Origin: Streptomyces flavochromogenes
Lineage (GTDB): Bacteria; Actinomycetota; Actinomycetes; Streptomycetales; Streptomycetaceae
DNA: 64,000 nt
Direction: 5' to 3'
Assembly: GCF_000717595.1 (NCBI RefSeq)
Contig: NZ_JNZO01000041.1
Coordinates: 1 to 64,000 of the forward strand
The notes under the pieces were generated by a model. That model was given only the letters and a program-made list of their open reading frames with translations, searched no databases and had not been told where the DNA came from. Of this stretch, positions 26,224 to 35,835 are shown one piece after another. The position numbers were made by a program, and so were the translations under genes. Position 1 is the stretch's first letter. Every line of letters starts with the position of its first letter.

Positions 26224-27840
26224 TTGTCGCGAGCCCTTCACCCCTTCGAGGAGCTCGTCGAGCTCGACGCCGAAGCGGTCAGGTCCTGGTGCGCGCGGTC
26301 GCTGGACGCGCTCGGCCGGGAACGCGAGGAGATCGACGCGATCAACGTCTATCCCGTGGCCGACGGGGACACCGGCACCAACCTGTACCTGACGGCGGAG
26401 GCCGCCCACCAGGCCGTCGAGGCCGTCTTCGCCGTCTCGGCGCCCGCACCCGACACCGCCGAGACCGTACGGGCCATGGCGCACGGCGCGCTCCTCGGAG
26501 CCCGCGGGAACTCCGGCACCATCCTGTCCCAGCTCCTCCGCGGCATGGCGGGCGTCCTCGCCGACGGCTGTGACGGTGATCACCTCGCCCGCGCCCTCGG
26601 CGAGGCCGCGAGCGCGGCCCGCCGGGCCGTCGCCCACCCCGTGGAGGGCACCATCCTCACCGTCGCGAGCGCCGCGGCCGGAGCCTGCGCCGCAGGCGGC
26701 GGGCTCGTCGAGGTGGCCAGGAACGCACACGACGGGGCCAGGACCGCTCTCGCCGCCACCTCGGGGCAGCTCGACGTCCTCGAACGCGCCGGAGTCGTCG
26801 ACGCGGGCGGCAGAGGCCTCGTGACGGTCCTCGGCGCCCTCCTCGAGACCGTGACCGGACAGACCCCGCCGCCGGTGCCCGAGGCGCGGATCACGCCCGC
26901 ACCGCCGGAGGACTGCCCCGCCGAGGACGGGCCCGCCTTCGAGGTGATCTACCTCCTGGAGGCCGGGGACGAGGCCGTGGAGCTGCTCAGGTCCCGGCTG
27001 GACGCGCTGGGGGAGTCCCTCGTCGTCGTCGGCGGGGACGGACTGTGGAACGTCCATGTGCACGTCGACGACGCGGGCGCCGCCGTCGAGGCCGGTGTCG
27101 AGGCCGGACGGCCGCACCGCATCCGGATCACCCACTTCGCCGCCGACTCGGCCGCCGCCTCCGCGCGCGGGGAGCGCGCCCAGCGCGCGGTCGTCGCCGT
27201 CGTCCCCGGCGAGGGCCTCGCCGGGCTCTGCGCCGAGGCGGGCGCCACCACCGTACGGACCCTGCCCGGCGAACAGCCCGCCGCCGACGAACTCCTCGAC
27301 GCGATCCGGCGGGCCCACGCACGCGAAGTGGTCCTCCTGCCCAACGACAGCGACCTGCGGCAGACCGCGACGGCCGCCGCCGAAAGCGCCCGGGCCGAGG
27401 GCATTCGCGTCGCCCTCATCCCCACCCGGGCCGCCGTCCAGGGCATCGCCGCCCTCGCCGTCCACGAACCCGACCGGCGCTTCGACGAGGACGTCGTCGC
27501 CATGACGGCCGCCGCCGGAGCCACCCGCTACGCCGAACTCGCCGTCGCCGAACGGCAGTCCTTCACCTCGGCGGGCGTCTGCCAGGCCGGCGACATCCTC
27601 GGCCTCATCGAGGGCGACGTCGCCGTCATCGGCACCGACCTCACCGAGACCGCCCGCACCGTCCTGGACCGGATGCTCTCGGCCGGCGGCGAACTCGTCA
27701 CCCTCGTCGTCGCCGACGACACCCCGACCGGGCTCGCCCCCGACCTGGAGGCCCACGTCCGGCGCGGCTACCTCGCCGTCGACACCACCACGTACCACGC
27801 GGGCGCGGGCGCTCCGCCGCTGCTCATCGGGGTGGAATAG
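26224..27840 (+). CDS. DAK2 domain / FakA-like fatty-acid kinase family protein
   Basis: A 538-residue protein with an N-terminal DAK2 (DhaL-like) ATP-binding domain. INVYPVADGDTGTNLYLTAE near 40-59 contributes the metal-binding Asp pair, and GARGNSGTILSQLLRG lies near 97-112. A linker and the DegV-related second half follow to residue 538. The FakA family phosphorylates fatty acids carried by FakB proteins, but no fakB is adjacent, so the substrate is uncertain. TTG start at 26224 with GGAGG 8 bases before. recG starts 59 bases after its stop, the same order seen in many actinobacteria. Confidence 0.9.
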   Translation: MSRALHPFEELVELDAEAVRSWCARSLDALGREREEIDAINVYPVADGDTGTNLYLTAEAAHQAVEAVFAVSAPAPDTAETVRAMAHGALLGARGNSGTILSQLLRGMAGVLADGCDGDHLARALGEAASAARRAVAHPVEGTILTVASAAAGACAAGGGLVEVARNAHDGARTALAATSGQLDVLERAGVVDAGGRGLVTVLGALLETVTGQTPPPVPEARITPAPPEDCPAEDGPAFEVIYLLEAGDEAVELLRSRLDALGESLVVVGGDGLWNVHVHVDDAGAAVEAGVEAGRPHRIRITHFAADSAAASARGERAQRAVVAVVPGEGLAGLCAEAGATTVRTLPGEQPAADELLDAIRRAHAREVVLLPNDSDLRQTATAAAESARAEGIRVALIPTRAAVQGIAALAVHEPDRRFDEDVVAMTAAAGATRYAELAVAERQSFTSAGVCQAGDILGLIEGDVAVIGTDLTETARTVLDRMLSAGGELVTLVVADDTPTGLAPDLEAHVRRGYLAVDTTTYHAGAGAPPLLIGVE

Positions 27841-27899
27841 GAGTTTTTCCCGGCGGTTGTCCACAGCCTCCGGGACGACTGTCGGTCGCGTGGTGTGCA

Positions 27900-30092
27900 A
27901 TGGAACGCGTGCCCGCGCTCGACGAACCACTCAAGAAGTCCCTCGGCCCCGCCACCGCCAAGGTCATGGCCGAGGCACTCGACCTGCACACGGTCGGTGA
28001 CCTGCTCCACCACTACCCCCGCCGGTACGCCGAGCGGGGGGAGCTGACGACCCTCGCCGACCTGCCGCTCGACGAGCACGTCACGGTGGTCGCACAGGTC
28101 GCCGACGCCCGTGTGCACACCTTCAACGGCTCCAAGGGGCGCGGCCAGCGCCTCGAAGTGACCATCACCGACGGCAGCGGCCGCCTCCAGCTGGTCTTCT
28201 TCGGCAAGGGCGTGCACAAGCCGCACCACGACCTGCTGCCCGGCACCCGCGCGATGTTCGCCGGCAAGGTCTCGCTCTTCAACCGGCGCCTCCAGCTCGC
28301 CCACCCCTCGTACGAACTCCTCCGCGGCGACGGCGAGGAGGCCGTGGACGTCTGGGCCGGCGCCCTCATCCCGATCTACCCGGCCACCACCAAGCTGGAG
28401 TCCTGGAAGATCGCCAAGGCCGTCGACGCCGTCCTGCCCGGCGCCGTCGACGCCGTCGACCCGCTCCCCGACGCCCTGCGCGAGGGCCGCGGTCTCGCCG
28501 AGCTCCCCGACGCCCTCCGGCTCATCCACCGGCCCCGCACGAAGGCCGACATCGCCACCGCGCGCGAACGCCTCAAGTGGGACGAGGCCTTCGTCCTCCA
28601 GGTCGCCCTCGCCCGCCGCCGGCACGCCGACACCCAACTCCCCGCCGTCGCCCGCCGGCCCGTCCCCGGGGGCATCCTCGACGCCTTCGACGCCAAGCTC
28701 CCCTTCACCCTCACCGACGGTCAGCGGAAGGTCTCCAAGGAGATCTTCGACGACCTCGCCACCGAACACCCCATGCACCGCCTCCTCCAGGGGGAAGTCG
28801 GATCGGGCAAGACCATGGTCGCGCTGCGCGCCATGCTCGCCGTCGTCGACTCCGGGGGACAGGCCGCCATGCTCGCCCCCACGGAGGTCCTCGCCCAGCA
28901 GCACCACCGCTCCGTCACCGAGATGATGGGCGAGCTCGCCGAGGGAGGGATGCTCGGCGGCGCCGACCGGGCCACCAAGGTCGTCCTGCTCACCGGCTCC
29001 ATGGGCACCGCGGCCCGCCGCCAGGCCCTCCTCGACCTGGTCACGGGCGAGGCCGGCGTCGTCATCGGCACCCACGCGCTGATCGAGGACAAGGTCCAGT
29101 TCCACGACCTGGGCCTGGTCGTCGTCGACGAGCAGCACCGCTTCGGCGTCGAGCAGCGCGACGCCCTCCGCGGCAAGGGGAAACAGCCCCCGCACCTCCT
29201 CGTGATGACCGCCACCCCCATCCCGCGCACCGTCGCCATGACCGTCTTCGGCGACCTGGAGACCTCCGTCCTCGACCAGCTGCCCGCCGGACGCTCCCCG
29301 ATCGCCACCCATGTCGTGCCCGCCGCCGACAAGCCGCACTTCCTCACGCGCGCGTGGGAGCGGGTCCGCGAGGAGGTCGAGAAGGGCCACCAGGCGTACG
29401 TGGTCTGTCCCCGCATCGGCGACGAGGAGGACCAGAAGAAGAAGGCGAAGGCGTCCGCCGAGGACGAGGCCGAGAAGCGCCCGCCGCTCGCCGTCCTCGA
29501 CGTCGCCGAGAAGCTCCGCACCGGGCCCCTCACCGGACTCCGGATCGCCGTCCTGCACGGCCGCATGCACCCCGACGACAAGGACGACGTCATGCGCCGC
29601 TTCGCCGCGGGCGAGCTCGACGTCCTCGTCGCCACCACCGTCATCGAGGTCGGGGTCAACGTCCCCAACGCCACCGCCATGGTGATCATGGACGCCGACC
29701 GCTTCGGCGTCTCCCAGCTCCACCAGCTCCGCGGCCGCGTCGGCCGGGGCTCCGCACCCGGCCTCTGCCTCCTCGTCAGCGAGATGCCCGAGGCCACCCC
29801 CGCCCGCCAGCGCCTCGCCGCCGTCGCCGCCACCCTCGACGGCTTCGAGCTCTCCCGCATCGACCTCGAACAGCGACGTGAGGGCGACGTCCTCGGCCAG
29901 GCCCAGTCCGGGGTCCGCTCCTCCCTGCGGGTGCTCACCGTCATCGACGACGAGGAGGTCATCGCCGCCGCCCGCGAGGAGGCCACCGCCCTCGTCCTCG
30001 CCGACCCGGACCTCGCCGCCCACCCCGGCCTGCGCACCGCGCTCGACGCCCTGCTCGACAAGGACCGGGAGGAGTACCTGGAGAAGGGCTGA
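27900..30092 (+). CDS. recG: ATP-dependent DNA helicase RecG
   Basis: Branch-migration helicase that regresses stalled forks (730 aa). The N-terminal wedge/OB domain spans about 1-250 with YPRRYAERGELTTL near 37. Helicase motifs: GEVGSGKTMVALRAM near 298, DEQHRFGVEQRDAL near 410, VMTATPIPRTVAMTVFGDL near 435, HGRMHPDDKDDVMRRF near 555, and QLRGRVGRGSAPG near 610. A Lys/Glu-rich insert (KKKAKASAEDEAEKR) sits between the two RecA lobes. ATG at 27900. Confidence 0.96.
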   Translation: MERVPALDEPLKKSLGPATAKVMAEALDLHTVGDLLHHYPRRYAERGELTTLADLPLDEHVTVVAQVADARVHTFNGSKGRGQRLEVTITDGSGRLQLVFFGKGVHKPHHDLLPGTRAMFAGKVSLFNRRLQLAHPSYELLRGDGEEAVDVWAGALIPIYPATTKLESWKIAKAVDAVLPGAVDAVDPLPDALREGRGLAELPDALRLIHRPRTKADIATARERLKWDEAFVLQVALARRRHADTQLPAVARRPVPGGILDAFDAKLPFTLTDGQRKVSKEIFDDLATEHPMHRLLQGEVGSGKTMVALRAMLAVVDSGGQAAMLAPTEVLAQQHHRSVTEMMGELAEGGMLGGADRATKVVLLTGSMGTAARRQALLDLVTGEAGVVIGTHALIEDKVQFHDLGLVVVDEQHRFGVEQRDALRGKGKQPPHLLVMTATPIPRTVAMTVFGDLETSVLDQLPAGRSPIATHVVPAADKPHFLTRAWERVREEVEKGHQAYVVCPRIGDEEDQKKKAKASAEDEAEKRPPLAVLDVAEKLRTGPLTGLRIAVLHGRMHPDDKDDVMRRFAAGELDVLVATTVIEVGVNVPNATAMVIMDADRFGVSQLHQLRGRVGRGSAPGLCLLVSEMPEATPARQRLAAVAATLDGFELSRIDLEQRREGDVLGQAQSGVRSSLRVLTVIDDEEVIAAAREEATALVLADPDLAAHPGLRTALDALLDKDREEYLEKG

Positions 30093-30159
30093 CCGCGCGG
30101 TGTGGACCGCGGTCATATCCTGAGACGTACGCACTGGACGACGCAGGACGAGGACACCG

Positions 30160-30744
30160 ATGACTCGCGTGATCGCCGGCACCGCCGGCGGGCGCCGCCT
30201 GGCCGTGCCGCCCGGCAACGGAACCCGCCCCACCTCCGACCGGGCGCGCGAAGGCCTCTTCTCCACCTGGGGGGCGTTCCTCGGCACCCTCGACGGGGCC
30301 AGGGTCGCCGACCTGTACGCCGGCTCCGGCGCCGTCGGCCTCGAAGCGCTCTCCCGGGGAGCCGCCCACGCCCTCCTCGTCGAGGCCGAGCCGCGCGCCG
30401 CTCGGACCATCCGCGAGAACATCTCCTCGCTCGGTCTGCCCGGCGCCGAACTCCGCACCGGCAAAGCGGAGCAGATCGTGACGGGACCGGCGCCCTCCGA
30501 CCCGTACGACCTGGTCTTTCTCGACCCGCCGTACGCCGTCACCGACGAGGATCTTCGCGAGATTCTCCTCACACTCCGCTCGGGGGGCTGGCTCGCGGAC
30601 GACGCCCTCGTCACCGTGGAGCGCAGCACCAGAGGCGGAGAGTTCGGCTGGCCGGCCGGTTTCGAACCACTGCGGGCCCGTCGTTACGGCGAGGGAACGT
30701 TTTGGTACGGTCGCGCCGCCTCTACGTGCGAAGACGCACGATGA
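30160..30744 (+). CDS. rsmD: 16S rRNA (guanine966-N2)-methyltransferase
   Basis: SAM-dependent enzyme methylating G966 of 16S rRNA (194 aa). Marks: the N-terminal [18 protein letters not shown] and [15 protein letters not shown], the SAM-binding [17 protein letters not shown] near 51, and the catalytic DPPY at 122-125. ATG at 30160. It is followed directly by coaD, as in most bacteria. Confidence 0.96.
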   Translation: MTRVIAGTAGGRRLAVPPGNGTRPTSDRAREGLFSTWGAFLGTLDGARVADLYAGSGAVGLEALSRGAAHALLVEAEPRAARTIRENISSLGLPGAELRTGKAEQIVTGPAPSDPYDLVFLDPPYAVTDEDLREILLTLRSGGWLADDALVTVERSTRGGEFGWPAGFEPLRARRYGEGTFWYGRAASTCEDAR

Positions 30745-30770
30745 CCGGACCGGAGAGCGAGGGACCCAAG

Positions 30771-31250
30771 TTGCGCCGCGCCGTCTGTCCGGGGTCATTC
30801 GACCCCATCACCAACGGACACCTCGACATCATCGCCCGCGCCTCCAAGCTGTACGACGTCGTACATGTCGCGGTGATGATCAACCAGTCGAAGAAGGGCC
30901 TGTTCACGGTCGACGAGCGGATCGAGCTGATCCGCGAGGTGACCGCCGACTTCGGCAACGTCGAGGTGGAGTCCTTCCACGGACTGCTCGTCGACTTCTG
31001 CAAGCAGCGCGACATCCCCGCGATCGTCAAGGGACTGCGCGCGGTCAGCGATTTCGACTACGAGCTGCAGATGGCCCAGATGAACAACGGCCTCACGGGT
31101 GTGGAGACCCTCTTCGTCCCCACCAACCCGACCTACAGCTTCCTGTCGTCCTCGCTGGTCAAGGAGGTCGCGGCCTGGGGCGGCGACGTCTCCCACCTGG
31201 TCCCGCCGACGGTCCTGCCCCGGCTGACCGAGCGCCTGGCGCAGAAGTGA
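30771..31250 (+). CDS. coaD: Phosphopantetheine adenylyltransferase
   Basis: Adds AMP to 4'-phosphopantetheine in coenzyme A synthesis. The TTG at 30771 gives a 159-residue protein, the family's normal length, beginning [19 protein letters not shown] with the TNGH nucleotide motif near 15. It is preceded by GAGG 8 bases upstream. An in-frame ATG at 30741 overlapping the rsmD stop would add ten residues and cannot be excluded. The second signature is [20 protein letters not shown] near 120-139. Confidence 0.93.
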   Translation: MRRAVCPGSFDPITNGHLDIIARASKLYDVVHVAVMINQSKKGLFTVDERIELIREVTADFGNVEVESFHGLLVDFCKQRDIPAIVKGLRAVSDFDYELQMAQMNNGLTGVETLFVPTNPTYSFLSSSLVKEVAAWGGDVSHLVPPTVLPRLTERLAQK

Positions 31251-31360
31251 CGCGCGGCCACCGCCGCTGACGCTCCGTCACCCGGTGTCGGACGGGCGCC
31301 GACTGCCCTTACAGTCGTCCCGTCCGTCTCCATCCAGCTGTAGAGAGTGGCGAGCACCCG

Positions 31361-32419
31361 GTGGACGTACAGAAGAAGCTCGACGAGATCGTCGCGACCG
31401 TGCAGGGCGCCCGCTCCATGCCCATGTCGGCATCCTGCGTGGTCAATCGCGCCGAGCTGCTCGCCCTGCTCGAAGAGGTACGGGAGGCCCTGCCCGGCTC
31501 CCTCGCGCAGGCCCAGGAGCTGATCGGCGGCCGCGAGCACATGGTCGAGCAGGCCCGCCAGGAGGCGGAGCGGATCATCGAGGCGGCCCACGCGGAGCGC
31601 GGCTCGATCGTCTCCGACACGCAGGTCGCCCGGCTCTCGCAGGAGGAGGCCGACCGCATCCTCTCCGAGGCCCGCCGCGAGGCCGAGGAGGTCCGCGCCG
31701 AGGCCGACGACTACGTCGACTCCAAGCTGGCGAACTTCGAGGTCGTCCTCAACAAGACGATCGGCTCCGTCGACCGGGGCCGCGAGAAGCTCCTCGGCCG
31801 GGGCCCGGGCCTCGACCAGAACGGCTACGCGGACGAGGACGCCCCCGAGTACAGCGCCGACCCGCAGACCCTGATCCACCGGGCCGACGAGTACGTCGAC
31901 GCCAAGCTCGGCGCCTTCGAGGCGGTGCTCAGCAAGACCCTGGAGGCCGTCGGACGGGGACGGCAGAAGCTGCACGGCAGGATCGCCACCGACGCGCTGG
32001 GCGAGCACATGGCCGCCCAGGAGGGTCTCGGCGGCTCCGTGCACACCAGTGACTCCGACTATCTGGCCGGGCTCGCGGAGCTCTCGGACCCGGAACCGGT
32101 CCAGATCCCCGCCCAGCAGCAGTCCCAGCCCCAGCCCGACCCGTACGCGGCGTACCAGCAGGTGCAGCAGCCCGACCCGTACGCCGGCTATCAGCAGGTC
32201 CAGCAGCAGCCCGATCCGTACGCGTACCAGCAGCAGCCGCAGCACGCCGACCCGTACGGCTACCAGCAGCAGGACCCGTACGCGTACCAGCAGCCCGTCC
32301 AGCAGCAGGTCCATCCGCAGGGGCACCAGCAGCAGGGCGCGGCGCTCGACGAGACGAGCTTCTTCGACACGGGCATGATCGACCTGGAGCAGCTCCGCCG
32401 CTACGAACAGGGGCAGTAG
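31361..32419 (+). CDS. DivIVA-like coiled-coil protein with Gln/Tyr-rich tail
   Basis: A 352-residue cytoplasmic protein, usually annotated as a cell-division initiation protein. A long coiled coil (about 1-130, rich in Glu/Arg/Ala with REHMVEQARQEAERIIEAAH) is followed by two copies of a 30-residue helix. YVDSKLANFEVVLNKTIGSV begins near 113 and YVDAKLGAFEAVLSKTLEAV near 178, each ending GRxKLxGR. Residues 245-330 repeat PDPYAxYQQ with many Gln. A conserved end, FFDTGMIDLEQLRRYEQGQ, follows. GTG at 31361. Its role is not established; membrane or pole scaffolding is inferred from DivIVA. Confidence 0.8.
   Translation: MDVQKKLDEIVATVQGARSMPMSASCVVNRAELLALLEEVREALPGSLAQAQELIGGREHMVEQARQEAERIIEAAHAERGSIVSDTQVARLSQEEADRILSEARREAEEVRAEADDYVDSKLANFEVVLNKTIGSVDRGREKLLGRGPGLDQNGYADEDAPEYSADPQTLIHRADEYVDAKLGAFEAVLSKTLEAVGRGRQKLHGRIATDALGEHMAAQEGLGGSVHTSDSDYLAGLAELSDPEPVQIPAQQQSQPQPDPYAAYQQVQQPDPYAGYQQVQQQPDPYAYQQQPQHADPYGYQQQDPYAYQQPVQQQVHPQGHQQQGAALDETSFFDTGMIDLEQLRRYEQGQ
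32125..32310 (+). repeat. PDPYA-YQQ repeats in the DivIVA-like gene
   Basis: Five in-frame copies of a GACCCGTACG-centred unit encode PDPY(A/G)-YQQ, spaced by Gln runs. The pattern is low complexity and may be phase-separation prone. Confidence 0.75.
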
Positions 32420-32569
32420 CGCGGGGTCGGTACGACCCCAAGGCCCGGATTGGGCCCTGAGCGAAGCGTCCAGTATCCTGGCTCTTCGGTCGCGCGTATC
32501 TCCGCGATCCATGCTGCCCACGTCTGGCAGCCTCCTCGACGCAGCACGATTTCGAAAGCAGGAAGAGCC

Positions 32570-33223
32570 CTGAGCACGCGCCTCGACCACCGCAACCCCC
32601 TCGTGTTCGACACGCACGAGCTGGGGCGGCGTCCTGGTGCCCTCCAGCGGCTCTCGCGTTCGATCGAGGCCCCCAGGGACCTGGGCGTCGAAGGAGTGAT
32701 CGGAGTGCCCGAGGGCGCTCCGGTGGAAATCGATCTCCGTCTTGAGTCGGTCATGGAAGGGGTGCTTGTCACAGGCACCGCCCGTGCATCGGCCGAGGGG
32801 GAGTGCGTAAGGTGTCTGGAGCCCGTCGAGCTGGAGCTCGATGTGGACTTCCAGGAGATGTTCTCGTACCCCGACTCCGACGACCGGGGCCGCTCCAAGG
32901 CGGCCGCGGACGACGAAGCCGAGGCAGACGAGGACATGATCCCCCTCGAGGACGGCATGTTCGACCTCGAACCCGTGCTGCGTGATGCGGTGGTGCTCGC
33001 ACTGCCGATGCAGCCGGTGTGCCGGGAGGACTGTGCAGGCCTGTGTTCCGAGTGTGGAACCAACCTGAACGAGAACCCGGACCACCACCATGACGCCGTC
33101 GACGTTCGTTGGGCGGCACTGCAGGGACTCGCCGGTTCGCTGGGAACCGATGAGAAGGACAACATGAGCGGCAAAGCCTCTGACGGGGACGTCCGAAGCG
33201 CCGCCGAGAAGCAGGAGAAGTAG
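32570..33223 (+). CDS. yceD: DUF177 / YceD family protein (large-subunit rRNA accumulation)
   Basis: YceD-family protein (217 aa) found next to rpmF in most bacteria and linked to 23S rRNA and L32 supply. The family start [19 protein letters not shown] fits a CTG codon at 32570, which follows AGGAA by 5 bases. No ATG, GTG or TTG lies at that point, and the in-frame TTG at 32450 falls in promoter-like DNA. The core has [20 protein letters not shown] and the Cys-rich [20 protein letters not shown] near 152-171. The centre is acidic. rpmF follows after 2 bases. Confidence 0.88.
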   Translation: MSTRLDHRNPLVFDTHELGRRPGALQRLSRSIEAPRDLGVEGVIGVPEGAPVEIDLRLESVMEGVLVTGTARASAEGECVRCLEPVELELDVDFQEMFSYPDSDDRGRSKAAADDEAEADEDMIPLEDGMFDLEPVLRDAVVLALPMQPVCREDCAGLCSECGTNLNENPDHHHDAVDVRWAALQGLAGSLGTDEKDNMSGKASDGDVRSAAEKQEK

Positions 33224-33225
33224 CC

Positions 33226-33399
33226 GTGGCTGTTCCGAAGCGGAAGATGTCGCGCAGCAACACGCGCCACCGCCGGTCGCAGTGGAAGGCTGCGGTCCCC
33301 ACCCTGGTTTCGTGTGAGCGTTGCCAGGAGCCGAAGCTGCAGCACATCGCGTGCCCGAGCTGCGGCACCTACAACAAGCGCCAGGTCCTCTCGGTCTGA
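33226..33399 (+). CDS. rpmF: Ribosomal protein L32
   Basis: A 57-residue large-subunit protein. It opens [20 protein letters not shown] and carries a zinc ribbon, [18 protein letters not shown], near 30-47. The GTG start at 33226 lies 2 bases after the yceD stop, and rnc begins 20 bases after its end. This gives the standard yceD-rpmF-rnc order. Confidence 0.97.
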   Translation: MAVPKRKMSRSNTRHRRSQWKAAVPTLVSCERCQEPKLQHIACPSCGTYNKRQVLSV

Positions 33400-33419
33400 T
33401 TGGGCTGGTGAGAGGCGCA

Positions 33420-34232
33420 ATGTCTGAGTCCCGCAAGACGGACGACAAGACGGACCATGCCTCGTCCCACACGCTTCTGGAAGGGCGGCTCGGCTATCAG
33501 CTCGAGTCCGCCCTTCTGGTGCGTGCGCTGACCCACCGTTCGTACGCGTACGAGAACGGCGGTCTGCCCACCAACGAGCGGCTGGAGTTCCTCGGGGACT
33601 CCGTGCTCGGCCTGGTGGTCACGGACACGCTGTACCGGACCCACCCCGACCTGCCGGAAGGCCAGCTGGCCAAACTGCGGGCCGCGGTGGTCAACTCGCG
33701 TGCGCTGGCGGACGGGGGACGCGAACTCGAACTCGGCTCCTTCATCCGGCTCGGCCGGGGCGAAGAGGGCACGGGTGGCCGGGACAAGGCGTCCATCCTC
33801 GCCGACACCCTTGAAGCGGTGATCGGCGCGGTCTATCTCGACCAGGGCCTCGACGCGGCGTCCGAGCTGGTGCACCGGCTCTTCGACCCGCTGATCGAGA
33901 AGTCCTCGAACCTCGGTGCCGGCCTGGACTGGAAGACCAGTCTCCAGGAGCTCACCGCGGCCGAGGGTCTGGGCGTTCCGGAGTACCTCGTCTCCGAAGA
34001 GGGCCCGGACCACGAGAAGACCTTTACTGCTGCCGCCCGCGTCGGTGGTGTCTCGTACGGCACCGGCACCGGCCGCAGCAAGAAGGAAGCGGAACAGCAG
34101 GCGGCGGAGTCCGCGTGGCGCGCGATCCGCGCGGCCGCGGACGAGCGCGCGGCGGCGGCGAAGGCCGCGGCCGAGGCGGGAACGGGAGAGGTCGCCGACC
34201 CCTCTCCGACCGCCCACCGGGCGTCGGCCTGA
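33420..34232 (+). CDS. rnc: Ribonuclease III
   Basis: Double-strand-specific endoribonuclease processing rRNA and mRNAs (270 aa). In S. coelicolor this gene (rncS/absB) also affects antibiotic production. The catalytic signature [18 protein letters not shown] lies near 47-64, and the second acidic site [15 protein letters not shown] near 125-139. The dsRNA-binding domain spans about 165-235 ([32 protein letters not shown]). An Ala-rich tail of about 35 residues follows. ATG at 33420. A terminator separates it from mutM. Confidence 0.97.
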   Translation: MSESRKTDDKTDHASSHTLLEGRLGYQLESALLVRALTHRSYAYENGGLPTNERLEFLGDSVLGLVVTDTLYRTHPDLPEGQLAKLRAAVVNSRALADGGRELELGSFIRLGRGEEGTGGRDKASILADTLEAVIGAVYLDQGLDAASELVHRLFDPLIEKSSNLGAGLDWKTSLQELTAAEGLGVPEYLVSEEGPDHEKTFTAAARVGGVSYGTGTGRSKKEAEQQAAESAWRAIRAAADERAAAAKAAAEAGTGEVADPSPTAHRASA

Positions 34233-34251
34233 CGGCCGCACCCCCGCTTCC

Positions 34252-34281
34252 CGAGAACCCCGCCCCAGGGCGGGGTTCTCG
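34252..34281 (+). terminator. Terminator after rnc
   Basis: Perfect 13-bp stem CGAGAACCCCGCC/GGCGGGGTTCTCG with loop CCAG, followed by TCTTTT. A good intrinsic terminator for the yceD-rpmF-rnc transcript. Confidence 0.87.
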
Positions 34282-34370
34282 TCTTTTCCCGTCCTCTTCT
34301 CCGTCCTCCTCGCGGGTCGGCCCCCGGTAGGGTTGAACCGCTGTCGAAGACGTACGTCCGGAGGAGTCCC

Positions 34371-35255
34371 GTGCCCGAGCTGCCCGAGGTCGAGGTCGTA
34401 CGGCGGGGTCTGGAGCGCTGGGTCGCCGGGCGGACCGTGACCGAGGTCGAGGTGCTGCACCCCAGGGCCGTACGGCGTCATCCCGCGGGCGGCGCGGACT
34501 TCGCGGCCCGGCTGAAGGGGCAGCGGTTCGAGGTGGCGCGCCGACGCGGCAAGTACCTGTGGCTGCCGCTCGCCGAGACCGGCACCTCCGTCCTCGGGCA
34601 CCTCGGCATGAGCGGGCAGCTGCTCGTCCAGCCGGAGGACGCCGCGGACGAGAAGCACCTCCGCATCCGGATCCGCTTCGCGGCATCCGACAGCGACTCC
34701 GTCACGGGCGCGGCCGGCACCGAGCTCCGTTTCGTGGACCAGCGCACCTTCGGCGGACTCTCGCTCCACGACCAGACCCCCGACGGACTGCCGGACGTCA
34801 TCGGGCACATCGCCCGCGACCCGCTGGACCCCGAGTTCGACGACGCCGCCTTCCAGAGCGCGTTGCGGCTGCGCCGTACGACGGTCAAGCGGGCGCTGCT
34901 CGACCAGTCGCTGATCAGCGGCGTCGGGAACATCTACGCCGACGAGGCGCTCTGGCGGTCCCGGCTCCACTACGACCGGCCGACCGCCACCCTCACGCGC
35001 CCGCGCTCCGCCGAACTCCTCGGGCACGTCCGGGACGTGATGAACGCGGCCCTCGATGTCGGCGGCACCAGCTTCGACAGCCTGTACGTGAACGTCAACG
35101 GCGAGTCCGGCTACTTCGACCGCTCGCTCGACGCCTACGGGCGCGAGGACGAGCCCTGCCACCGCTGCGGTACGCCGATGCGGCGCCGCGCGTGGATGAA
35201 CCGTTCCAGCTACTTCTGTCCGCGCTGCCAGCGACCGCCGCGCGCGAGCGCCTGA
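34371..35255 (+). CDS. mutM: Formamidopyrimidine-DNA glycosylase
   Basis: Base-excision repair enzyme removing 8-oxoguanine and FaPy lesions (294 aa). After loss of the start residue the N-terminus is [13 protein letters not shown], with catalytic Pro and Glu. The conserved Lys is in [11 protein letters not shown] near 60. The helix-two-turn-helix has [20 protein letters not shown] near 170. The C-terminal zinc finger uses [13 protein letters not shown] and YFCPRCQ. GTG at 34371 with GGAGGAGTCCC before it. Confidence 0.97.
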   Translation: MPELPEVEVVRRGLERWVAGRTVTEVEVLHPRAVRRHPAGGADFAARLKGQRFEVARRRGKYLWLPLAETGTSVLGHLGMSGQLLVQPEDAADEKHLRIRIRFAASDSDSVTGAAGTELRFVDQRTFGGLSLHDQTPDGLPDVIGHIARDPLDPEFDDAAFQSALRLRRTTVKRALLDQSLISGVGNIYADEALWRSRLHYDRPTATLTRPRSAELLGHVRDVMNAALDVGGTSFDSLYVNVNGESGYFDRSLDAYGREDEPCHRCGTPMRRRAWMNRSSYFCPRCQRPPRASA

Positions 35256-35308
35256 CGACGCGATCGCCCGGGGGCGCACGCCCTCGACGCCGCCGGCGGG
35301 TCTCAGGA

Positions 35309-35695
35309 TCAGGCGCCGACCGGGGCTCCGCGCTCCGCGTCGTAACGCTCGCGGGCCGCCTCGACCTGGGGCATCCGGCCCTCGACCAGCTGGATCAGGC
35401 CGATCAGCCGCTCCGCGATCTCGCGGCCGAGCGGGGTGAGCCGGTAGTCGACCCGCGGCGGATTCGTCGGCTGCGCCTCGCGATGGACGAGTCCGTCGCG
35501 CTCCAGCGCGTGCAGGGTCTGCGACAGCATCTTCTCGCTCACGCCGTCGACCCGGCGCCGCAGTTCGTTGAACCGGAACGTCCCGTCGTACAGGGCGCCG
35601 AGGGTCAGGCTGCCCCAACGGCCCGTCACATGCTCCAGCGTGCCGCGCGAGGGGCAGGCGCGCGCGAACACGTCGTAGGCGAGGTCGTCAGTCAT
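35309..35695 (-). CDS. HxlR-family transcriptional regulator
   Basis: A 128-residue winged-helix regulator. It has the family Cys near the N-terminus (FARACPSRGTLEHVTGRWG), the recognition helix in RFNELRRRVDGVSEKMLSQT near 42-61, and the wing LVHREAQPTNPPRVDYRLTP near 72-91. The ATG at 35695 is preferred. A GTG at 35704 would add three residues. It is divergent from the flavodoxin-like gene at 35836, its likely target. The single early Cys is typical of HxlR proteins that sense electrophiles or oxidants. Confidence 0.92.
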   Translation of the reverse strand: MTDDLAYDVFARACPSRGTLEHVTGRWGSLTLGALYDGTFRFNELRRRVDGVSEKMLSQTLHALERDGLVHREAQPTNPPRVDYRLTPLGREIAERLIGLIQLVEGRMPQVEAARERYDAERGAPVGA

Positions 35696-35794
35696 GCCCT
35701 CCACCGTACTCCCGCACAGCGCTCACCGCCAGGTGTGCGCTCACTCATGGGTTGCGCTATCAAAAAGTTAGTGCTCTACTTCTGGACGTCCCCA

Positions 35795-35818
35795 CAGACC
35801 TGTTCTCAGACCTGTTCT
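35795..35818 (+). repeat. 12-bp tandem repeat in the leader of the flavodoxin-like gene
   Basis: CAGACCTGTTCT occurs twice without a gap, 17 bases before the GTG start at 35836. Upstream, GCGCTCAC occurs twice at 35719 and 35737, flanking the likely promoter side, with a TTGCGC -35-like element at 35752. Confidence 0.7.
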
Positions 35819-35835
35819 CGTTCGAGGAGCCTCTT

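Noticed and set aside
32450..32569. N-terminal extension of yceD from a TTG at 32450
   Set aside because: The extra 40 residues do not look like the family N-terminus and the DNA has promoter character (CAGTATCCT).
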